From Bryobacterales bacterium (lineage in GTDB: Bacteria > Acidobacteriota > Terriglobia > Bryobacterales > UBA6623): DNA of 64,000 nucleotides. Below the pieces are notes generated by a model that worked only from the letters and a program-made list of their open reading frames with translations, did no database searches and was not told the DNA's origin. The position numbers and the translations under genes were made by a program. The stretch spans positions 1 to 64,000 of the forward strand of contig JAPOOG010000046.1 in the NCBI GenBank assembly GCA_026713545.1. The letters are read 5' to 3'. Positions 46,206-54,454 of the stretch are shown here, piece by piece. Numbering within the stretch: position 1 is the first letter of the stretch; each line of letters begins with the position of its first letter.

Positions 46206-48350
46206 TCAGTGGTTAAAGAGAAACTCCCGAGAATTCAACAGAACCCATAAAAGATCTTCGAGAACCTGCCGTTTTGCTTCTGCGTTCCGCCTTTGACCCA
46301 GGATTTCCATCGTTCGAGAGAACTCTACGTTGGAGGGAGGACGACTTACGGTGGCATAGTACAGGTTGACAACGGCTTGCTCCAGGGGAACAAGCTGGAA
46401 CAAAGACGCCACGCGGCCGCTGGGCGAAGCGATTTTCTCTTGCAGGTATTCGCCGTTCATCAGGCTAAGAACCTGATTCATATTGCTGTCGTTCAGACGC
46501 GAGCACTCACATGGCACCAGCCTTCGAGGCCGGCCAAACAGGTCCAGAAACTCCGAAGGAACCTCCGGGTCGGGCAGTTGAATGGGACGCAGGTCAGCAG
46601 GGAGATTGGGGAATTTGTCCGGAGAATGCGTTGCGTACGTGATCGCATCCAGCAATTGCTCAGCCAAAAGCCTTTTGGGACTGTAGAACGTATTGAACGT
46701 GTTGTCCGGCGGGCTGCCGGGAGCAGGCCGTGAATCGAGCTGATAGACGCGCGAATTGGTGATTCTGCGCAGTAGATGCTTCTGGTCGAACCCGCTCTTC
46801 TGAAAATCCATTGCCAAGGCGTTCAGCAGCTCGGGTACCGATGGTGGGTTGGTGTCGCGAATGTCGTCGAGCGGTTCAATTAATCCACGGCCCATCACGT
46901 ATCCCCAAAAGCGGTTCGCGAAGTTCCTTGCGAGCCAGGGGTTCGTATCCGAAGTGAGCCAATCAGCAAGCTTGATCCGCAGATCTCCTTCGTAGCCGAA
47001 AGTGTCACCACCGGGGATGGATGGCCGAACCACTTGCTGTGTCTTCGGGTGCCGGACAAATCCAGTGGGTTTCAAACGCAAGGTCGCCTGACCGTAATCG
47101 GCATCGGGTTTGGAGTCAAGCCGTGCAAAGAAGGCCGCCATCCCGTAATAATCGTCCTGACCCCACTTCTCGAACGGATGCTGATGACACTTGGCACAGC
47201 CCAAACGCAGCCCCATAAAGGTTACGCTGACCGCTTCGGCGGCCTCCTCGGGTGAACGGGTCATCTTGTAGAAAGCCGAGACGTTCTCACGATTCGGTTG
47301 TCCTCGCGCGAGGAGAATCTCCCGTACCATCTCGTTGATCGGACGGTTCTCACCCATGCTCCGGTGAAGCCAGCGGTTGAAATTCCACATGGGCTTCTCA
47401 CCCATGCCGTTGCGAGTGACTCGCAGGAGATCACCCCAGCGGAGAGTCCAGAAGTCCTGGTATTCGGGACGTTCCAGCAGATAGTCAATCACCATCGACC
47501 GCTTGTCTTCGGAAGTGTCGGACACGAACGCCCGCACTTCGGCCTCTGAGGGCAGTATGCCGATCAGATCCAGATACACACGGCGAAGAAACTGTGTGTC
47601 ATTCGAAGGCCCCGCAGGACGGAGTCCGAGCTGCTCCCATTTCCCGGCGAGTATCTCGTCAATGTAATTGTTGGTTTCGAAAGGAAAGCTTTCATCGAGA
47701 AGGGCGTACGGCGTCAACAGGTTCACGACGGCTGTTTTCCCCATGTAACGAGCCAAGACGGCGGCCCTGCCGCCGGCTTTCGCGGTGACCACACCTTGCG
47801 GAGAGACCTCGGCGACGTTATCGTTCAACACCTCCAGGCGGCACGTCTGTGTTACGTCCCGCGTACTCCCGTCGCTGAAACGGGCGGTTACCTTCAGCGG
47901 GAACTTCTCGCCGACGCTCAACGTCCGGGATGCGGGCCGAGCATCGACACTCGTGAGCTGGGGGTCGGTCGCCAGCGGTTCCGGGACTCCCGCTGCTATC
48001 CAACTCAGCAAAAGGTTGTAGGTCGATGAATCTACAGCGAAGCGAAGCCCCCCGCCGTGAGGAATCGTCAGAGTCGGCTTACGCAGGACAAGACTTGCGG
48101 CAGGATCGCTGAGATTAACTCGTCTTCCCTTGAGGTTTTTTACGATCGCGTTGTAGTCGGATGCAACGTCGAAGCCCAGCAGGGACAGTTTGAAGCCGCC
48201 TTTGCCGTACTGGGAACCGTGGCAGCGGCCGGAATTGCAACCTAACTTCGTGATAGCGGGGATGATATCGTTGCGGAAGCTGGGTGTCACCGCTTCTGTT
48301 GCCGCCAAGCACTGATATCCGATCAGAAACCCCAACAGCAACGGTCTCAT
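46206..48350 (-). CDS. DUF1549/DUF1553 protein with a CX4CH motif and Ig-like (Big_2) domain
   Basis: A 714-residue exported protein leading a five-gene run. The N-terminal haem-like motif is CNSGRCH (Cys38-X4-Cys43-His44), longer than CxxCH; this form recurs in one subfamily of planctomycete-type cytochromes. A bacterial Ig-like domain follows (about 145-215, LSVGEKFPLKVTARFSDGSTRDVTQ...). DUF1549 carries a regular CxxCH (LGCAKCHQHPFEKW), and DUF1553 completes the protein (FANRFWGYVMGRGLIEPLDDI). The upstream 40 bp hold a perfect inverted repeat over a TACAAT box. Function unknown; likely a periplasmic redox or substrate-processing partner of DUF1501. Confidence 0.9.
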   Translation of the reverse strand: MRPLLLGFLIGYQCLAATEAVTPSFRNDIIPAITKLGCNSGRCHGSQYGKGGFKLSLLGFDVASDYNAIVKNLKGRRVNLSDPAASLVLRKPTLTIPHGGGLRFAVDSSTYNLLLSWIAAGVPEPLATDPQLTSVDARPASRTLSVGEKFPLKVTARFSDGSTRDVTQTCRLEVLNDNVAEVSPQGVVTAKAGGRAAVLARYMGKTAVVNLLTPYALLDESFPFETNNYIDEILAGKWEQLGLRPAGPSNDTQFLRRVYLDLIGILPSEAEVRAFVSDTSEDKRSMVIDYLLERPEYQDFWTLRWGDLLRVTRNGMGEKPMWNFNRWLHRSMGENRPINEMVREILLARGQPNRENVSAFYKMTRSPEEAAEAVSVTFMGLRLGCAKCHQHPFEKWGQDDYYGMAAFFARLDSKPDADYGQATLRLKPTGFVRHPKTQQVVRPSIPGGDTFGYEGDLRIKLADWLTSDTNPWLARNFANRFWGYVMGRGLIEPLDDIRDTNPPSVPELLNALAMDFQKSGFDQKHLLRRITNSRVYQLDSRPAPGSPPDNTFNTFYSPKRLLAEQLLDAITYATHSPDKFPNLPADLRPIQLPDPEVPSEFLDLFGRPRRLVPCECSRLNDSNMNQVLSLMNGEYLQEKIASPSGRVASLFQLVPLEQAVVNLYYATVSRPPSNVEFSRTMEILGQRRNAEAKRQVLEDLLWVLLNSREFLFNH

Positions 48351-48371
48351 AATGCACTATACCCATGGTAG

Positions 48372-48390
48372 ATTGTAACAAAGCGTTACA
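48372..48390. promoter_or_regulatory. Divergent operator, perfect inverted repeat TGTAAC-N5-GTTACA, over a -10 box
   Basis: TGTAACAAAGCGTTACA (48374-48390) is a perfect 6-bp inverted repeat with a 5-bp spacer, in the 39-bp gap between two divergent genes. On the minus strand TACAAT (48377-48372) overlaps it and would be the -10 box of the cytochrome operon. A dimeric regulator binding here could control both directions. No -35 match is clear. Confidence 0.5.
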
Positions 48391-49847
48391 TGGAAGCTAT
48401 ACGGTTATCGACGCTTTTCTGTCTTTCCTGCCGCCTGCTGACCCATTGCTTTTTGCTGAATGCTGCTTGCTGGTCAGCCCAACCTGGCAACGTGTTGCAA
48501 CAAGCTGTCCGGGCGATGGAAGCAAAGAACTTTGCAGTCGCTGCTTCATACTTCGAGCAAGCACTTCAACATGATCCCGAAAACGTGTCGATCCTCAGTT
48601 CACTCGGATACTGTCTCGCCGGGGCGCAGCGATTCGGAGACGCCGCCGTTCGCTTCCGGACCCTGACCATTCTGCAACCTGGCGTCGGGGCTCACCGCTA
48701 CAACCTCGGATTAGCGCTGCTGAACACAGGCGAGTTCCAAGCGGCCGAAGCGGCCTTCCGTGAAACACTTCGACTGTCTCCGCAACACCCACGGGCGCAA
48801 GTGCAACTCGGGAACGCTCTTCTCGCGCAGGCTCGCAAGGGCCACACCGGCAAGATGCGGGAAGCGGCCGAAGCCTACACCCGGGCCCTCGCCCACGCAG
48901 GTAATGACCCCGAGTTGCGCTTCAACCTGGCCTTCACGTTGGCACGGACGGGAGATGAGTCCGGTTCGCTGGAACAGTACCGGGAAGTGGTCCAGCTGGC
49001 GCCGGATTTCCCACAGGGACACTTCTTTCTCGGGATTACTTTGTTTCAACTTGGCCGCTGGGACGAAGCGACATCCCCTTTGCAGGAGGCGATGGCCCGC
49101 GGACATAAAGACTTCTTTGCTCACTATTACCTCGGTTCGGCGTTGCTCAAGATCGGGGACCAGGATGGTGCGCGTCCTCACCTGAATGAAGCTGTGCAAC
49201 TCGACCCCCAACACCCGGGGGCTCACTTCCAACTTGCGGCACTACACCGCGCCGCCGGCGAGAGAACGCAGGCCATGCAGGAACTGCGCGCATTTCGCGA
49301 CCTTACCGCCAGCCAAGAAGCCGAGTGGCGAGCCGACGCGCTAGAGCAGGCCGCCCGCAGGTCTCTGCAACAGGGTGACCTGGCGCAGGGTATCAGTGCG
49401 CTTAGACAGGCCTTCGAGGGGCGGCCCAGCGTCTCCGCTGCGCGCAACCTGGCGCTGGCTTACCTCCAACAAGGCAACCCTGCCGAAGCCCGGAGCCTGC
49501 TGGAGAAATCGCTTGAGATGGCACCCCGGGATGGACCCACTCACAACTACCTAGGGCTTCTGGAGGCCCGCGAAGAGAATTTTCTGTTAGCGGAACAGTA
49601 TTTCGAGCAGGCGGCGCGCTTCGATCCCGATCTGGTCGATGCACTTTACAATGCGGGTGTCGCGGCGGCAAGGTCGGGACGTCCCGAACGCGCTGTGGCT
49701 CATCTTCTCGAGGCGATCAAGCGCTCCGACACGCCTCGTATCCGGGAGGCGTTGGCCATGGCTCTGGTTGACGCAGGACGAATTGAAGAAGCTCGACAGC
49801 ATTTCGAAGCGGCTCAGAAGCAAATCATTCCCGCTGGCGGACCTTAA
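48390..49847 (+). CDS. Exported TPR-repeat protein
   Basis: A 485-residue protein with a possible signal peptide (TLFCLSCRLLTHCFLLNAACWSAQ) and about twelve tetratricopeptide repeats. Typical units are AASYFEQALQHDPENVSILSSLGYCL, AHRYNLGLALLNTGEFQAAEAAF and HNYLGLLEAREENFLLAEQYFEQAARFDPD. TPR solenoids mediate protein-protein contacts. The ATG at 48390 overlaps the inverted repeat of the divergent promoter, so the true start could be later (ATG 48516, which would lose the signal). It is followed after 84 bp by a second TPR gene on the same strand and diverges from the cytochrome operon. Confidence 0.85.
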   Translation: MEAIRLSTLFCLSCRLLTHCFLLNAACWSAQPGNVLQQAVRAMEAKNFAVAASYFEQALQHDPENVSILSSLGYCLAGAQRFGDAAVRFRTLTILQPGVGAHRYNLGLALLNTGEFQAAEAAFRETLRLSPQHPRAQVQLGNALLAQARKGHTGKMREAAEAYTRALAHAGNDPELRFNLAFTLARTGDESGSLEQYREVVQLAPDFPQGHFFLGITLFQLGRWDEATSPLQEAMARGHKDFFAHYYLGSALLKIGDQDGARPHLNEAVQLDPQHPGAHFQLAALHRAAGERTQAMQELRAFRDLTASQEAEWRADALEQAARRSLQQGDLAQGISALRQAFEGRPSVSAARNLALAYLQQGNPAEARSLLEKSLEMAPRDGPTHNYLGLLEAREENFLLAEQYFEQAARFDPDLVDALYNAGVAAARSGRPERAVAHLLEAIKRSDTPRIREALAMALVDAGRIEEARQHFEAAQKQIIPAGGP

Positions 49848-49931
49848 CAGCGCTACCGGCTCACGATCGAGACGGCCAGTGTTTCGGACGATCAACCACG
49901 GGAAAGAACACCACCAGTAAGGTGCACCCAG

Positions 49932-51821
49932 GTGCAATCCGGCCTTAGTATCGTGTCCAGAATCAGGCGGTGGTCACAGTCCGGGAGACCTCTGATACTC
50001 GCCGTTTACGCCATTGCGGCACTGAGCCTAGCTCAAGAGCCCGCCTCCGATTTCGAAGGCCATCTTCGTCTAGGCCGGTATTTCCTTGAAAACGACGCCG
50101 CAGGCCGCGCCGTTTCGGAGTTCGAGACCGCAATTCGTCTTGCTCCCGAGAGAGCGGAGGCGCATTACAACCTGGGGAATGCCCTGCGGCTGTGGGGAGA
50201 TTCATCAGGAGCGGAGAAGGCGCTCCGCAAGGCGCTCGAGATCCAACCCCGTTTCCCCGAGGCCCACTTTGTTCTGGGACTCCTTCTCGGAGATCGAGTC
50301 GGGTCCGAACATCTCGGCCTATCCGAATTCGAAGCCGCCATCGCTCAGAAGCCAAACTATTCCGAGGCACATTTCAACGTCGGAATCATTCACTGGAAAG
50401 GAGGCGACACCGAACGAGCTCTGGCAGCGTTTCGACGCGCTGCAAAAGAGAATCCTGAATCCGCCGAGTACCGTGTCCGGCTCGGACAAACTCTCGCTCA
50501 TCTGGATCAAGTGATGGAAGCGATCGCCGAGTTGAAACGCGCCGTGGCATTGAACCCAGATTCTTTCGAGACGCACTACCAGCTCGGGCGAACACTCCTC
50601 AAGCAGAACGAAAACAAGAAGGCTGCACAAAGACACCTTGAGATTGCCAAACGGCTCAAACAAGCAGGGCAAACGGCAGTTGCGAGCGATCAGAGCTATC
50701 TCTCGTACCAGCAGGGGCTGTCCGCGCTCGAACAGGGCCGTTTCCAGGAGGCTATCGACTTATTGAAAGAGGCTCTGGAGGGTACAGACAATGTATCGAC
50801 GGTCCGGTCTGTCCTCGGTATCGCGTACCAGCGCAGAGGCGACTTGGTGAAGGCCGGCGAAGAGTTCCGGCGGGTCATCGCACTCGACCCTGGCTCCCCG
50901 GATGGACACCTCAACTACGGGTCGCTCTTGATGTTGAACGGAGACGCTGCCGGGGCGGAACGAGAGTTCCAAGAATGCCTGCGCATCGACCCCAATTTTG
51001 CGGAGGCCCACTACAACTTGGGTCTTGTTCTTGCCAGTAGAAGGCGTTGGGGAGCGGCAAAAGCGTCGCTCACCACAACGCTCCGACTGCAACCGGACCA
51101 CATTCGGGCCCGCTGGAACCTGGCCCGCGTTCTGAGGGATTCAGGAGATGGCACGGGCGCTCTGGAGGAGTATCGGAAAGCCTGTTCGGATGACCGGATA
51201 CTGGTCCAGGCTTGTCTGGAGTACGGCGAATTGCTCGACGCCAGCGGGGAAACGGCCGGCGCCATCGCAGCTTGGAACGAGGCCCTGCAGCACGATCCGA
51301 CCCATCTGCAGCTCCATGAACTCCTGGAAGAGGCTCTCGATCAATCAGGGCAGGACGCCGCCGCCGATCGCCAGCGCCGGAAATTCCTGCTACTCACTGA
51401 GAAGTCCAATTACCTGCAGGGCGTTCACGCGCTTGATGCCGGAGATTTCGAACAGGCCGCCGGAATTTTCCGGTCGTTGATTGATCTCCATCCCGAGCTG
51501 GACGAGGCGCGCCGCCGACTGGCGATGGCTCTGTTTGCGAAGCACGAGTATGCTGCGGCGGCAGTGGAGTACGGCCGCCTGCTGGAGACGGCTCCTGATA
51601 ACGCGGAACTGCACTTGAATCTCGCGGCTGCATTGGGGCGGGCGGGTTCCTATATCGAGGCGCGGGAAGAAATCGAGCGGGCGCTTCGCATCAAACCCGA
51701 TTCGGCCCGGGCCTACCATCAAATGGCGCTCACCTACTGGAAAGAGGGTGAACGATCTCGAGCAATGCAGTTCTTCCATCAAGCCCGAAGGCTCGATCCC
51801 AGCGTCACGATCCCTCAGTGA
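49932..51821 (+). CDS. Exported TPR-repeat protein (large)
   Basis: A 629-residue protein, GTG start, with a hydrophobic N-terminal segment (LILAVYAIAALSLAQ) that fits a signal peptide. About 15 tetratricopeptide repeats fill the rest, for example AHYNLGNALRLWGDSSGAEKAL, AHFNVGIIHWKGGDTERALAAF, AHYNLGLVLASRRRWGAAKASL and AYHQMALTYWKEGERSRAMQFF. No catalytic domain is seen. It likely scaffolds envelope proteins. Its 3' end overlaps the convergent PpiC-ASPIC gene by 7 bp. Probably co-transcribed with the preceding TPR gene. Confidence 0.88.
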   Translation: MQSGLSIVSRIRRWSQSGRPLILAVYAIAALSLAQEPASDFEGHLRLGRYFLENDAAGRAVSEFETAIRLAPERAEAHYNLGNALRLWGDSSGAEKALRKALEIQPRFPEAHFVLGLLLGDRVGSEHLGLSEFEAAIAQKPNYSEAHFNVGIIHWKGGDTERALAAFRRAAKENPESAEYRVRLGQTLAHLDQVMEAIAELKRAVALNPDSFETHYQLGRTLLKQNENKKAAQRHLEIAKRLKQAGQTAVASDQSYLSYQQGLSALEQGRFQEAIDLLKEALEGTDNVSTVRSVLGIAYQRRGDLVKAGEEFRRVIALDPGSPDGHLNYGSLLMLNGDAAGAEREFQECLRIDPNFAEAHYNLGLVLASRRRWGAAKASLTTTLRLQPDHIRARWNLARVLRDSGDGTGALEEYRKACSDDRILVQACLEYGELLDASGETAGAIAAWNEALQHDPTHLQLHELLEEALDQSGQDAAADRQRRKFLLLTEKSNYLQGVHALDAGDFEQAAGIFRSLIDLHPELDEARRRLAMALFAKHEYAAAAVEYGRLLETAPDNAELHLNLAAALGRAGSYIEAREEIERALRIKPDSARAYHQMALTYWKEGERSRAMQFFHQARRLDPSVTIPQ

Positions 51822-54349
51822 CGGCTTGCTCCTTCGGCGCCTCGGAACGCAAACGAGGGTCGCGCGAGTGTGCGGTAGTTGTTTTCCGACTCCTTGATTT
51901 CGACTGTCTGATTTACGCCCACATCCTTGAAAACCTGCGTTAAACCACTTGCCGGCCAGCGGATTTCGAGCGCTTCGATGCGCTGTGCTTTCCCGAGGCC
52001 GATGTGCTGTTGGAAGCTCGAAGCCCCAAACGATCCGCCGCTCGTAACCACTCGATATATCGATCGAGGCTCTGCGTCCTCCGACGCCAAGGTCGCTTTG
52101 ATCCGAGCCCCGATGGCCGCCCGGTTGGACTTTTCACCCACCAGTTTCAAACCGATCCAGTTGTTCTCATGGCCAGGATTCTTGAACAGCACGTTACGGT
52201 AGGTATCACCCGGCACGGCTCCGCCCACATGCAAAAAGATGTCCTCATCGCCATCGTTGTTGAGATCGCCAAAGGCGATGCCGTGTCCTTTCTGGAGATG
52301 ACCCGTGCCGGACGACGAGGTGATGTCAGCGAAAGTCTCGCCTCCTTGATTCCGAAACATCAGATTCGGCACCAGGGACGAATATGACGGAGATCCAGTA
52401 CCCAGATAGATATCCAGGAACCCGTCATTGTCAATGTCACCGAAGTTCGCGCCCATAGCCATCGAAATACGGTCCAGACCCGCTTGTTCTGTTATGTCTT
52501 CGAAACCGTCCCTCCCCGCGTTGCGATAGAGCTTGATGGTCTCACCCCGGGTGGGCAGACCAAGATACTCGGCAGCGATTTCGGCCACCGACTGCACATA
52601 GCTCGACACAAACAGGTCTTGCCGGCCGTCATTGTCATAATCGAAGAACCAGACTGGAAAGCTGACGATCGGCCGTTCGACCCCAAGCGCGCGGGCGACT
52701 TCGGTAAAGCTGCCGTCACCGTTGTTGTGATAAAGGAAGTTCTCGGCCTCGAAGTTCGAGACGTAGAGGTCGGGAAATCCATCGTCGTTGTAGTCACCCC
52801 ATGCGGCGCTCTTCGTGAACGCCTTGCGGTCCATGCCCGTCTTCTTCGCCACATCGGTGAAGGTCCCGTCACCGTTGTTTCGGAACAATTGTCCGGGGGC
52901 GTTCTCATTCCCTACGAAGAGGTCAACGAAACCGTCGTTATCGTAGTCCGCCCAACTCGCGGTGGGCGTCGGATACGCAGGAGAGGCCAAACCACTTTCC
53001 ACCGTGACGTCGGTAAACGTCCCATCCGCATTGTTTCGAAGAAGCGAGTTCCGCATCGGGAACTCCCAACCGCCCCGCATAACGAAGATATCCAGCCGTC
53101 CGTCGTTGTTGTAATCGGTCTGATTCAAGTTGATGCCGCCCAGTTGCCCGCTGAGTTTGGCCCGCTTCGTCCAGTCGCTGAACGAGCCATCGCCGTTGTT
53201 GTGGTAGTAGTGCATGGGTTCGCAGACATTGACAACCGAGATGACGATGTCAAGGAGCCCGTCGCTGTCGAAGTCGTCCATGATCGAGCCACCTGCGGCA
53301 TTCAAGCGGTCCAACCCCGCGGCCGATGAGATATCCACGAAGCGGCCGACATCATCCTGGGATTCGAACTCCCGCGGGGGAAAAAGAAGATCGGACGGGA
53401 TGCCTTCGGGATACTTCCCTAAAGTCATCGCGGCAATGTTCCCCAGCCACCGCACCTCCAGGTCCGCCGGATTGTCCCTAAGATACCCCAGAAAGAGCCC
53501 CATCGCTTTCTCGGAACCCGATTGTCGGCGATGCTGTGCCGCTCGGCTGAGCGGAAAAATGCAACTCTGCACGTTGTGGTCGTGGACGCAATTATCGACC
53601 TCACCCCGGCGCAAATGGGCGACTCCGAGTTTTTCCTGGAGAGCCGGCTTGAAGTCGGTCACGTCGTTGTCGTCGGCAATCCGATACGCCGCCTCAAAAT
53701 GCTCGATGGCCCTGTCCATCGAGCCTTGAAAAGCGGCCAGTTGTCCGACCGTATGGTGATTCTGGAGGAGTTCCTGAGCATCGGTGCTTTCAGCCAGCCG
53801 GGCTTCCAAATCCGCGACGGCCACCTCATTGGCCGCCCGCCTGAGCTCACAGATGGCTTTCAAATCCTGAGCATATTCCGCAGGTTTCGGGTGGCGGGAG
53901 AAAAAGTAAAGGCTCTCTTCAAACCCCGACACATAGGCCGCGAACTGAATCCTGTTCGAACCGGTATTCGGGTCCGCTTTCGGTCGGGCCTTCCGGAGGA
54001 CCTTGAGAATCATGAAACCCGCGGGTATCTGAAAGACAGGAGTCACTTGTCCTTGAGCAACCCCTTCGAGAGCCTGGCGCAACTCCGGGCGAACGTCCGC
54101 CAGCTTGACCGGACCGAGATAGCCGCCCTCGGCTGCGGTTGCATCCGTTGAATACCGTGTCGCGAGAACTTGAAAGTTGTCGCCTGCCCGGATGCGCGCC
54201 AGGAGATCCTCGGCCCTTTCCCGTTCGCTCACCAGGATCATCCCCAACACACGTTCCGTTCCGGGTTGTGCTTCGGCCGCAGCAAGGGTCATGACCCCTG
54301 CCGGAAGGCAGAGGCTCAGGATCACCCAAAAGGTTCGAGACAAGGTCAC
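51815..54349 (-). CDS. PpiC-type isomerase/TPR/FG-GAP/ASPIC fusion protein (CRTAC1-like)
   Basis: An 844-residue exported protein, GTG start, with an unusual layout. After a signal peptide comes a parvulin-like region (about 30-123: GMILVSERERAEDLLARIRAGDNFQVLATRYSTD...GGYLGPVKLADV...GFMILKVL), as in PpiC/SurA prolyl isomerases. A helical TPR-like part follows (about 150-310). Then come FG-GAP blades with DNDG/DSDG loops (DYNNDGRLDIFVMRGGWEF, DYDNDGFVDLFVGNENAPG) and a C-terminal ASPIC/UnbV domain (NRAAIGARIKATL...VVTSGGSFGASSFQQHIGLG). It is paralogous to the 54455-56695 product apart from the isomerase part. It is last of three consecutive genes, 105 bp after its neighbour. Confidence 0.88.
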   Translation of the reverse strand: MTLSRTFWVILSLCLPAGVMTLAAAEAQPGTERVLGMILVSERERAEDLLARIRAGDNFQVLATRYSTDATAAEGGYLGPVKLADVRPELRQALEGVAQGQVTPVFQIPAGFMILKVLRKARPKADPNTGSNRIQFAAYVSGFEESLYFFSRHPKPAEYAQDLKAICELRRAANEVAVADLEARLAESTDAQELLQNHHTVGQLAAFQGSMDRAIEHFEAAYRIADDNDVTDFKPALQEKLGVAHLRRGEVDNCVHDHNVQSCIFPLSRAAQHRRQSGSEKAMGLFLGYLRDNPADLEVRWLGNIAAMTLGKYPEGIPSDLLFPPREFESQDDVGRFVDISSAAGLDRLNAAGGSIMDDFDSDGLLDIVISVVNVCEPMHYYHNNGDGSFSDWTKRAKLSGQLGGINLNQTDYNNDGRLDIFVMRGGWEFPMRNSLLRNNADGTFTDVTVESGLASPAYPTPTASWADYDNDGFVDLFVGNENAPGQLFRNNGDGTFTDVAKKTGMDRKAFTKSAAWGDYNDDGFPDLYVSNFEAENFLYHNNGDGSFTEVARALGVERPIVSFPVWFFDYDNDGRQDLFVSSYVQSVAEIAAEYLGLPTRGETIKLYRNAGRDGFEDITEQAGLDRISMAMGANFGDIDNDGFLDIYLGTGSPSYSSLVPNLMFRNQGGETFADITSSSGTGHLQKGHGIAFGDLNNDGDEDIFLHVGGAVPGDTYRNVLFKNPGHENNWIGLKLVGEKSNRAAIGARIKATLASEDAEPRSIYRVVTSGGSFGASSFQQHIGLGKAQRIEALEIRWPASGLTQVFKDVGVNQTVEIKESENNYRTLARPSFAFRGAEGASRH

Positions 54350-54454
54350 GATCTACTCGCAATGGGTTCGGCCACTCCAAGGGCAAGGATGGCTCCCTGC
54401 TTCCCTCTCCGTGAAATATGGCCGTTCACTGTCCGATTCTTCTACCGGGCCGAG

